NCBI GenBank assembly: GCA_947481115.1
Contig: CANKEI010000012.1
Location: forward strand, 1-21,143
Source of the DNA: a bacterium
GTDB lineage: Bacteria; Babelota; Babeliae; Babelales; JABDEC01
DNA: 21,143 nucleotides
Direction of reading: 5' to 3'
Position numbers and translations under genes: made by a program. A model generated the notes under the pieces. The model made no database searches. It worked only from the letters and a program-made list of their open reading frames with translations, and was not told where the DNA came from. Below, piece after piece: positions 1 through 6,266 of this stretch. Numbering within the stretch: position 1 is the first letter of the stretch; each line of letters begins with the position of its first letter.

Positions 1-24
1 CTTAGATCTAGAATCTAAACAAAT

Positions 25-65
25 AAAATCCGGCGGGGCTATTTTGGCCCCGCCGGATTTTATCT
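25..65. terminator. Intrinsic terminator of an upstream gene, probably bidirectional
   Basis: A perfect 15-bp hairpin pairs 25-39 with 47-61 around a 7-nt loop. The stem is GC-rich in the middle, with A-rich sequence on its 5' side and T-rich sequence on its 3' side, so it could stop transcription from either direction. It separates groES from a gene lying before the window. Confidence 0.85.
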
Positions 66-124
66 ATAATAATTTTATCAGTTAAAAATCTTAGTCTTGC
101 ATTGTAGATATTCTGGTCTGAAGC

Positions 125-152
125 TTGTCTTAAAAATATCACCAGATATACT
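125..152 (+). promoter_or_regulatory. Possible sigma70-type promoter of groES-groEL
   Basis: TTGTCT at 125-130 and TATACT at 147-152 are separated by 16 nt and lie about 60 nt before the groES start. No CIRCE operator (TTAGCACTC-N9-GAGTGCTAA) is visible between the upstream terminator and groES, so HrcA-type control is not supported here. In so AT-rich a region a chance match to promoter hexamers is likely. Confidence 0.35.
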
Positions 153-212
153 AAATATTATAAAAATCTAAGCAAATATATACTCAATCTATTAGGAAGG
201 ATCGATCAAATC

Positions 213-509
213 ATGTTCGACAAACTACGTCCTTTACATGACAAAATTCTAGTTAAAAGACTAGAAGATAATCCAAAAACCACTGGTGGCTTATATATCC
301 CGGCTTCGGCTACTGACAATAAAGCCCAACAGGCTACAGTTATCGCAACTGGTAATGGTAAAGTTTTAACTGACGGCTCCGTGTTACCTTTAACTATTAA
401 AGTCGGCGATACCGTGTTTATTGGCAAATATACCGGAACCGATGCTGGTAACGATTATTTAATCGTACGCGAAGAAGAAATTTTAGGCGTCATCGAAAAA
501 ACAGTTTAA
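213..509 (+). CDS. groES: Co-chaperonin GroES (Hsp10)
   Basis: GroES forms the heptameric lid of the GroEL chamber in the cytoplasm and drives release and folding of enclosed proteins. The 98-residue product has the usual family length. It opens with the typical LRPLHDKILVKR strand, has a mobile loop around residues 24-34 with the GroEL-contacting segment GGLYIP in place of the more usual GGIVLP, and ends with the conserved EEEILGVIE strand. The ATG at 213 follows an AGGAAGG Shine-Dalgarno sequence at 194-200. groEL begins 29 nt downstream on the same strand, the classical groES-groEL operon order. Identification is firm. Confidence 0.98.
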   Translation: MFDKLRPLHDKILVKRLEDNPKTTGGLYIPASATDNKAQQATVIATGNGKVLTDGSVLPLTIKVGDTVFIGKYTGTDAGNDYLIVREEEILGVIEKTV

Positions 510-538
510 AAAATACAGACAAGTTTAGGAATAAGCAT

Positions 539-2185
539 ATGTCATCCAAGAGAATCATTTTCGGGCAAGCTGCTCGTCATAAAATTTTAGATGGTGTTAA
601 TACACTAGCCGATGCGGTTAAAGTCACCCTCGGGCCCAAAGGTCGCAATGTAGCCATCGAAAAAGGCTTCGGCTCACCAATAATTACTAAAGATGGCGTT
701 TCAGTTGCTAAAGAGATCGAATTAAAAGATCGTTTAGAAAACATGGGCGCCCAAATGGTGCGTGAAGTTGCTAGTCGTACAGCTGATGTCGCTGGTGATG
801 GTACAACTACTGCCACTGTTTTAGCTCAAGCGATTTTTCGCGAAGGCAATAAATATGTTACTGCCGGTGCTAATCCGATGGAACTAAAGCGTGGCATCGA
901 AAAAGCGGTCGAAGTTGTGGTAGCTGAAATTAAAAAACAAGCTAAACCAGTTAGTGGTCGCAAAGAAATCGAACAAGTAGCTACTGTTTCTGCTAACTCT
1001 GATACTGTTATTGGCAGACAGATCGCTGAAGCTATGGAACGTGTTGGTCGTGATGGTGTGATCACCGTCGAAGAAGCTAAAGGCATGGAAAACGAACTAG
1101 ATGTTGTAGAAGGCATGCAGTTTGATCGTGGCTACTTATCGCCATATTTCGTGACTAATTCTGAAAAAATGGAAGCTAGTTTAAGCGAAACTTCAATTTT
1201 ACTTTACGACAAAAAAATCAGCAGCATGAAAGCTCTTTTACCAATTTTAGAGCAAATTGCTAAATCAGGTAAATCGCTATTAATTATTGCTGAAGAAATT
1301 GAAGGCGAAGCTTTAGCGACTTTAGTCGTTAACAAACTGCGCGGCACACTAAATGTTGTTGCTGTAAAGGCACCTGGCTTCGGTGATCGTCGTAAAGCCA
1401 TGCTAGACGATATCGCAGTCTTAACTGGTGCTACAGTAATCTCAGAAGAAATTGGCTTAAGATTAGAAAACGCTACTTTTGACGATCTTGGGCAAGCTAA
1501 AAAAGTGTTAATCACTAAAGATAGCTGCACCATTATCGATGGTTACGGCAATCAAGATTTAATTAAAGCTCGCACTAAGATGATTCGCAGCCAAATTGAA
1601 GATTGCAGCTCAGATTATGACAAAGAAAAAATGCAAGAACGCTTAGCTAAGTTATCTGGCGGCGTAGCCGTAATTAAAGTTGGCGCAGCTACTGAAACTG
1701 AAATGAAAGAGAAGAAGGATCGTATTGAAGATGCGCTCCATGCAACTCGTGCAGCAGTTGAAGAGGGTATCATCGCTGGTGGCGGCATAGCTTTACTGAA
1801 AGCACAACAAGCTTTAGATAGTCTAACTGGCTTAGAAAACGATGAAAAACTCGGTGTGCAAATTGTATATCGTGCACTTGAAGAACCAATTAGAGCAATC
1901 GTAACTAATGCTGGCCATGAAGCTTCAGTCATCGTTAATGAAGTTAAAAAGAATCCATCTGTTTCATTTGGCTTCGATGCTAAAACTGGTCAATATACCG
2001 ACATGATCGCTGCTGGGATTATCGATCCAGCTAAAGTAGCACGTACAGCATTGCAAAATGCTGCTTCGATCTCTGGCCTCCTATTAACTACAGAAGCCAT
2101 GATTTCTGAAGAACCTGAAGAAAAAACCCCAACTCCATCTGCACCTTCAATGGGTGGTATGGGTGGCATGCCAGGCATGTACTAA
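539..2185 (+). CDS. groEL: Chaperonin GroEL (Hsp60)
   Basis: This is the ATP-dependent chaperonin subunit that assembles as a double heptameric ring and works with GroES. The 548-residue length is standard. Recognisable landmarks are the nucleotide-binding VTLGPKGRNV near the N-terminus, the GDGTTTATVLA phosphate-binding motif at about residues 85-95, the apical-domain segment KAPGFGDRRKAMLDD, and EEGIIAGGGIALL in the C-terminal equatorial domain. The Gly-Met tail is short and ends GGMGGMPGMY. An AGGA motif at 527-530 precedes the ATG by 8 nt. Transcription is presumably shared with groES and ends at the hairpin at 2211-2244. Confidence 0.99.
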   Translation: MSSKRIIFGQAARHKILDGVNTLADAVKVTLGPKGRNVAIEKGFGSPIITKDGVSVAKEIELKDRLENMGAQMVREVASRTADVAGDGTTTATVLAQAIFREGNKYVTAGANPMELKRGIEKAVEVVVAEIKKQAKPVSGRKEIEQVATVSANSDTVIGRQIAEAMERVGRDGVITVEEAKGMENELDVVEGMQFDRGYLSPYFVTNSEKMEASLSETSILLYDKKISSMKALLPILEQIAKSGKSLLIIAEEIEGEALATLVVNKLRGTLNVVAVKAPGFGDRRKAMLDDIAVLTGATVISEEIGLRLENATFDDLGQAKKVLITKDSCTIIDGYGNQDLIKARTKMIRSQIEDCSSDYDKEKMQERLAKLSGGVAVIKVGAATETEMKEKKDRIEDALHATRAAVEEGIIAGGGIALLKAQQALDSLTGLENDEKLGVQIVYRALEEPIRAIVTNAGHEASVIVNEVKKNPSVSFGFDAKTGQYTDMIAAGIIDPAKVARTALQNAASISGLLLTTEAMISEEPEEKTPTPSAPSMGGMGGMPGMY

Positions 2186-2210
2186 ACTTTAAATTTAAAT
2201 ACTTATAAAT

Positions 2211-2250
2211 AATTAGGGCCAAGTGAATCTACTTGGCCCTAATTATTTAA
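2211..2250. terminator. Intrinsic terminator between convergent groEL and the 2280-2903 gene
   Basis: A perfect 14-bp inverted repeat pairs 2211-2224 with 2231-2244 around a 6-nt loop. AATT at both ends of the stem and T-rich flanks suit termination in both directions, as expected between two convergent genes. Confidence 0.9.
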
Positions 2251-2279
2251 CTTATGCTTAATTAAGTGTTGTAACTTAC

Positions 2280-2903
2280 TTAATGCATACCCCTCACGCT
2301 TCTTACAGCACGCACATGCTTAAGCTTATGATCGCGAAAAGCAGTTTTAATTCTTGTAGCTGCCACATAAAATTGCTCTGATGTCATATCGGCAACTTTT
2401 TCACCTTCAAAGACAAAATCATCTAAGGGCGTTACTTGTATTATAGGATCTCCGACATGTGGTCCCGCTTGCCACATATATGTATTTGTTTTTATCAGCG
2501 ATATTTGAGAAACACGCATTTCAAGTGCTGTATTTAGAATTTTAGCGTTGATATGTTTATAAACCAGATCATTCCTTCCGGTAGGACAACAGCTGCAATT
2601 ACCTATGGTGAGCGGTCTGATTTGACTATCTGCCCGTCGATTAAATTCTGCTACAAATTGCTCTTTCGAATTCGAACTGATATAGCTATCTGTAAACATT
2701 GTACCAAAAGTTGCTCTTAATAAATGCCTAACAGATCTCTGATACCTAGATTTAGCGTCAGAAATACCTCTGTCAGTGAAATGACTTCCGGCAGCACCAC
2801 CTCCACCACCACCGACAGCACCACTAGCTTCCATAGCACTAATCACGCTATTAAAAGAAATCGACAGCAGCAAAACTAACCAATATTTAAATTTATTTTG
2901 CAT
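2280..2903 (-). CDS. Secreted hypothetical protein with a Gly-rich mature N-terminus
   Basis: No family recognised. The chosen start is the ATG at 2901-2903, because AGAGG lies about 7 nt upstream of it; an ATG six codons further upstream (2921) has no such site. From this start the protein has 207 residues. It opens with a basic segment (MQNKFKYW) and a hydrophobic core (LVLLLSISFNSVISA) typical of a Sec signal peptide with a cleavage site near SAMEAS, followed by a run of six glycines. The mature part is soluble-looking and has a compact Cys cluster (CSCC) around residue 104. It converges on groEL and is divergent from the 3120 gene. It may be a periplasmic, surface or host-directed protein; function is unknown. 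Confidence 0.75.
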   Translation of the reverse strand: MQNKFKYWLVLLLSISFNSVISAMEASGAVGGGGGGAAGSHFTDRGISDAKSRYQRSVRHLLRATFGTMFTDSYISSNSKEQFVAEFNRRADSQIRPLTIGNCSCCPTGRNDLVYKHINAKILNTALEMRVSQISLIKTNTYMWQAGPHVGDPIIQVTPLDDFVFEGEKVADMTSEQFYVAATRIKTAFRDHKLKHVRAVRSVRGMH

Positions 2904-3119
2904 CAAATCGCCTCTAAACATAATTTAAACTAAAAAAACACTATAGCAGTATCCCAAAAAAGTGCATTACCATCAATTAAAACCCCATTTAAAAACTAAA
3001 ATAAAACAGTTTAATTACAATTTAGCACCATAAGTAATTAACTGTATTTTAAAATTTTTTTGGAGTATATACATAAAATTGTATAGGTATTTGTAATCTG
3101 TGTTATTAAGGAGAGCAAA

Positions 3120-3662
3120 ATGACACACAAAAAATCTACAATTATTTTGATGGCATTATTAATCAACAGTTTAGCTGCCATCGAGCTAAGCGCCGCTACT
3201 AGTTGTACTGCAGCTAAGAAAGTTTGTCGCAGGAAAAAGACAGCGTTAGCTAGCTGTTGCGATATGACTGCAACTGGACATTGCGACAAAAAAGCTAAAG
3301 TTGCTAAAAAAACGCGTGACCCCAAAAAAGAAATTACGATTACGATTAAAATTGATGGTGTAAATATTGCCTGTGATGCAACTGCTGATGCCGATGACAG
3401 CGATGATAATGATGACAGCGATGTAGTTAATAATGCTGCTAGTGATGACACTGTTGTTGTTGTTGCTGCTGCTGCTACTGATTGTGGCTCAGATGATGGA
3501 GTTGTTGCTGATGATAGCACTACTATTAGCGCTGATGATAGTGTCACCGCTTGCGCCATAGCTGGTAATGCTGTAGCGCCTGCTGCTGCTAACAGTTCAG
3601 CTGATGCGCCTGTTGACAATTCGGCTGTAGATAGTTCAATTGCGGCTGATCAAGCTATCTAA
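3120..3662 (+). CDS. Secreted acidic low-complexity protein (Asp/Ala/Val/Thr-rich)
   Basis: No family recognised. A strong AAGGAGAG Shine-Dalgarno at 3108-3115 precedes the ATG, which identifies this strand as the coding one; the long ORF on the opposite strand is a by-product of repetitive codons. The 180-residue product has a signal peptide (residues 1 to about 26, hydrophobic core IILMALLINSLAAI), then a basic Cys-containing segment with many Lys residues (about 29-75), then a strongly acidic tail rich in Asp, Ala, Val, Ser and Thr (about 84-180). GTT x4 followed directly by GCT x4 at 3453-3476 encodes VVVVAAAA. The basic-then-acidic layout could indicate cation binding or self-association, but this is guesswork. 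A hairpin terminator follows at 3678-3714. Confidence 0.75.
   Translation: MTHKKSTIILMALLINSLAAIELSAATSCTAAKKVCRRKKTALASCCDMTATGHCDKKAKVAKKTRDPKKEITITIKIDGVNIACDATADADDSDDNDDSDVVNNAASDDTVVVVAAAATDCGSDDGVVADDSTTISADDSVTACAIAGNAVAPAAANSSADAPVDNSAVDSSIAADQAI
3453..3476 (+). repeat. Trinucleotide runs (GTT)4(GCT)4 within the acidic secreted protein
   Basis: Four GTT codons are followed immediately by four GCT codons in frame, giving Val4-Ala4. Length changes by whole units would keep the frame, so this can vary the protein without destroying it. GATGACAGCGATG-type repeats just upstream (about 3392-3422) add to the low complexity. Confidence 0.8.
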
Positions 3663-3677
3663 ATTTATTAAATATTA

Positions 3678-3714
3678 ACTAAAAAGGGGTGCGTATAACA
3701 TCCCTTTTTTAGTT
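3678..3714 (+). terminator. Intrinsic terminator of the 3120-3662 gene
   Basis: An imperfect hairpin pairs AACTAAAAAGGGGTG (3678-3692 region) with CATCCCTTTTTTAGTT ending at 3714, including a six-T run. It lies 16 nt after the stop codon of the acidic secreted protein. Confidence 0.7.
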
Positions 3715-3783
3715 AATTTGACAACCTAAACTAAACATGTAATTTTTAATACCGCAATTTTAGATTAAACAATTGGTTAAAAC

Positions 3784-4155
3784 TTGCGAGTAGTAGTGAA
3801 GCAACTTAACAAGCTGATAATTACAGTTTCAAATCTTTTTATATTAGACTTCTTCCGTAATTCACAGTTTCTACTCGCAACATCCCTCGATTACACTCGG
3901 GACGAGCGGGAAAAAATTTTATTTCAAGATAGTTACGGAAGAGCTCTATTTTTTACTTTTTTAGTATTTGCTTGTTTAACTCTAAACAGCAATTCTGGAA
4001 TACCCCATTTTGGACCACAACAAAATAATTCTGCTAAAGTTTATCGATCAGATAGTTTCAATAGAATTTACGATAACCGCAATCGTCTTGAACAGCTACG
4101 ATATGATCCAGATGCAGACATTTTCAAGTCGGTACAATGGCTGATTAAATATTAA
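3784..4155 (+). pseudogene. Questionable ORF partly made of a dispersed palindromic element
   Basis: This 123-codon frame starts at a TTG with no Shine-Dalgarno sequence, and no family is recognised. Codons for about residues 20-54 coincide with a palindromic element whose other copies lie at 6679-6709 and 21087-21143, so the N-terminal half is probably not ancestral protein. The remainder has a hydrophobic stretch (FFTFLVFACLTL) that looks like a signal-peptide core, and a hydrophilic C-terminus with plausible coding character (residues about 75-123). The likeliest reading is the remnant of a small secreted-protein gene whose start was displaced or overwritten by the element. A live gene with an unusual start remains possible. 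Confidence 0.4.
3843..3948 (+). repeat. Dispersed palindromic element, fullest copy in the window
   Basis: The first 44 nt (3843-3886) are identical to 21087-21130. The inner core (3881-3909) matches 6679-6707 apart from a six-base central variant. The outer arms TCTTCCGTAA (3851-3860) and TTACGGAAGA (3933-3942) are a perfect 10-bp inverted repeat, and CTCGGGACGAG inside the core can form a small hairpin. This nested inverted-repeat structure, together with its multiple copies, supports a mobile, non-autonomous element. It is GC-richer than its surroundings in the core. Confidence 0.8.
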
Positions 4156-4167
4156 TTTCGAGCTCTG

Positions 4168-4716
4168 CTAGCTATTCATAAATTTACGCACTATCGCAGC
4201 TACAGCGGCTGGAAAAACTGCGATAGCCTGATCCTGCAGCTCTTTAGCTCGCACAGCCCTAATTCGTAATTCTCTAGCATACCTAGCAGTCTCCTGAGCT
4301 AATTTCACTACTTCTACATCTTTAGGCGAAGTCATAGCCACAGCTCTCCTGGCTTCGGTCCGCTTGGTTCGTGCAATACCTTCGACCTTGATTGCAGCTT
4401 TTTCTGCAATTAGCGTACGCGCGCACAAATCAATTGTAGTATCGAAGTTATTTACTATAGGTTCAATAATACGGTTTGCTTGATTCGTGCTATCCTGACC
4501 AAGGTCAGCCCTCACCCCCGCCATCATATATAACATAACCTGTTTACGTGCTTCTTTCTTAAGACCAGCGCATTCGATAAATGCAGCAGGTGGAAAAGCA
4601 ACTATAAACATCTCTTGCAACCGGTCAATTTCATCCACAGCGCTAACAACACTAGTAGTACAGGTTACTAATAGCATCAGTAAAAATTTAGATAAATTTG
4701 AATTTAGTTTAATCAT
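4168..4716 (-). CDS. Secreted helical hypothetical protein, tandem paralogue A
   Basis: No family recognised. The 182-residue protein has a signal peptide (MIKLNSNLSKFLLMLLVTCTTSVVSA) and a mature domain dominated by Ala, Arg, Glu and Lys that looks alpha-helical. It is paralogous to the next gene upstream (4746-5258): the first 49 residues align without gaps and the C-terminal half, around TSPKDVEVVKLAQE and AKELQDQAIAVFPAA, is clearly alike. C49 and C98 have counterparts in the paralogue (C49 and C81) and could form a disulfide in the periplasm. The start is set by GGGAG 4 nt before the ATG. Only 29 nt separate the pair, so co-transcription is likely. Its role is unknown. Confidence 0.78.
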   Translation of the reverse strand: MIKLNSNLSKFLLMLLVTCTTSVVSAVDEIDRLQEMFIVAFPPAAFIECAGLKKEARKQVMLYMMAGVRADLGQDSTNQANRIIEPIVNNFDTTIDLCARTLIAEKAAIKVEGIARTKRTEARRAVAMTSPKDVEVVKLAQETARYARELRIRAVRAKELQDQAIAVFPAAVAAIVRKFMNS

Positions 4717-4745
4717 TTTGCTCCCAAAGCATTATAACTTTAAAA

Positions 4746-5258
4746 TTAGCGTGGATCTATTTCATCCATAATTTTACATATTATTGCGGCACCAGCGGCA
4801 GGAAATCCTGCGATAGCTCTATCCTGTAATTCTTTAGCAAGCCTGGCTCGAGCTCGTTGCGCGCTAGCATGCTTAATAGCCTCCTGAGCAAGTTTCACCA
4901 ATGCTACATCTTTAGGTGAAGTCATCGACACAGCTGCTCTGGCTTCGATCCGCTTTATTCGTGCAACATCTTCGGCCTTGACTGCAGTTTCTTCTACAAC
5001 TAGCATACGCGCACATTTATCAATCACAGCATTTATTTCGCATAATAAAGGCGCCATAACTTGATTTACACCATCTAGTCCAAAAAAACGATATTCTTCG
5101 CCATTAATAGCGCACTTGATAAAAAAAGCAGATGGATAATTAACTCTAAGTCGTTCTTGTCTAATGCTAAACTCGTCTATAGCACTAACAACACTAGTAG
5201 TAGAGATTGCTAACAGCAATAATAAAAATTTAGGTGAATTTGAATTTCGTTTGATCAT
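4746..5258 (-). CDS. Secreted helical hypothetical protein, tandem paralogue B
   Basis: No family recognised. The 170-residue protein has a signal peptide (KFLLLLLAISTTSVVSA) and a charged, Ala-rich helical mature part. It is the upstream member of a tandem pair with 4168-4716. The shared segments are the N-terminal 49 residues, the DKCAR motif, TSPKDVALVKLAQE, and AKELQDRAIAGFPAA near the C-terminus. The middle (about residues 52-75) is diverged and shorter than in paralogue A. The sequence just upstream of both starts is also alike (TATAATGCTT, then GGG, then CAAAATGAT), so the duplication included the ribosome-binding site. The start follows GAGGG. Function is unknown. Confidence 0.78.
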   Translation of the reverse strand: MIKRNSNSPKFLLLLLAISTTSVVSAIDEFSIRQERLRVNYPSAFFIKCAINGEEYRFFGLDGVNQVMAPLLCEINAVIDKCARMLVVEETAVKAEDVARIKRIEARAAVSMTSPKDVALVKLAQEAIKHASAQRARARLAKELQDRAIAGFPAAGAAIICKIMDEIDPR

Positions 5259-5292
5259 TTTGCCCTCGAAGCATTATAAAATTAATTAACTA

Positions 5293-5330
5293 GCTACTAT
5301 TATCGTAATATAAACTATGACAATAGTAGC
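5293..5330 (-). terminator. Inverted repeat, possible terminator of the envelope operon
   Basis: A perfect 9-bp inverted repeat (GCTACTATT at 5293-5301, AATAGTAGC at 5322-5330) with a 20-nt loop lies downstream of the minus-strand gene ending at 5378. On the minus strand it is followed by an A/T-rich stretch rather than a clean T-run, so termination is plausible but not assured. Confidence 0.4.
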
Positions 5331-5377
5331 AAAAAGCGCCTAAGAATCAATTTAAAACAATAGTTACGGTTTAAATA

Positions 5378-6238
5378 TTACAGAACATCACTTAGTGCAA
5401 CACTAACTTGGCGCAACCAAAAAAGCTGAAATAATATTAGTGAAATACACAATGTAATTGAAGCATAAGTATAATTATAGAATGGATAAGCAGAGAATGT
5501 AGCGAAGAAAATTAAACCCAGCACAAATAATGCTACGGCATATCGAGTATTGAATCTTCGGCCATACTGGCACCTACGCCACGCTGTACATTTATGGTTA
5601 CCACTATGGTTATTACAACAACTCCAAGGAGTTAAATATCCAGATAATATGGCAGGTGAGTTTAAAATTGAAAATTCTTGTTCATTAAAAAAAAGTTTAA
5701 TTTTCTTATCTAAAAACTTAGCCAATTCAGAATTGAGAAAACTAGTAAAAATTAATTTAAATATCAAAAAGCCACTAAACATAATTAATATTAATAGTAA
5801 ACCAGCCAATAATCTGTAATTTAGCAAATTATAGCCAGCCAAACTGGGCAATTCACCTAATTTATAAACTAAAAATACAATTGCCCCAATAATTAGGGCT
5901 GCCAGCGCTAACATAACTACTTCTAAGATTATTAAAAATAAAATTCGCATGAGCTGTACAAATGCTACAGCGCTAAACTGCGCTCCTGAAGACACAGAAT
6001 TTTGATTTCTTGGTGTACGATAGCTAAATCTCGACACTAATAACAAAATCAACAATTGTACACCAACTAATACTAACGCTAATAGATCTTGCTCAACACG
6101 TAATAGATAGATCACTGGTAATAATAAAAATAAACTGTAGCTTAAAAGCCAACTCCAAAAATACTTTCGCTGATCACTAGCACTAAATTTATGTTTTTTT
6201 AAATCTGTGACTAGAGCCTGTAAATTTAAAATATACAT
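5378..6238 (-). CDS. Polytopic membrane protein with a Cys/His cluster, last gene of the envelope run
   Basis: No family recognised. The 286-residue protein has about six hydrophobic segments (near residues 28-46, 52-70, 98-125, 143-166, 234-250 and 258-275), so it is an inner-membrane protein. Between the fourth and fifth segments is a polar region with C207, C208, H211, H215, C217 and C223, spacing that could bind a metal ion. This is followed by an Arg-rich stretch (RRCQYGRR) that favours a cytoplasmic location. GGGAG about 6 nt before the ATG supports the start. It begins 28 nt after the ftsI stop on the same strand, so it is probably translated from the same message. A role in division or envelope assembly is only suggested by that position. 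Confidence 0.7.
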   Translation of the reverse strand: MYILNLQALVTDLKKHKFSASDQRKYFWSWLLSYSLFLLLPVIYLLRVEQDLLALVLVGVQLLILLLVSRFSYRTPRNQNSVSSGAQFSAVAFVQLMRILFLIILEVVMLALAALIIGAIVFLVYKLGELPSLAGYNLLNYRLLAGLLLILIMFSGFLIFKLIFTSFLNSELAKFLDKKIKLFFNEQEFSILNSPAILSGYLTPWSCCNNHSGNHKCTAWRRCQYGRRFNTRYAVALFVLGLIFFATFSAYPFYNYTYASITLCISLILFQLFWLRQVSVALSDVL

Positions 6239-6266
6239 ACTTATCTCCCAAAAATAAGTTCCAAAA

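Noticed and set aside
3038..3619. 193-codon minus-strand ORF opposite the acidic secreted protein
   Set aside because: It mirrors GCT/GAT-type repeats of the plus-strand gene. It also lacks a ribosome site, while the plus strand has AAGGAGAG and a signal peptide.
3843..3948. CRISPR array or IS element
   Set aside because: Only three scattered copies, with no regular spacers and no transposase ORF; it is better described as a non-autonomous palindromic element.
5550..5819. 89-codon plus-strand ORF within the membrane-protein gene
   Set aside because: No start context and low-quality sequence; the minus-strand frame has a ribosome site and clear transmembrane segments.
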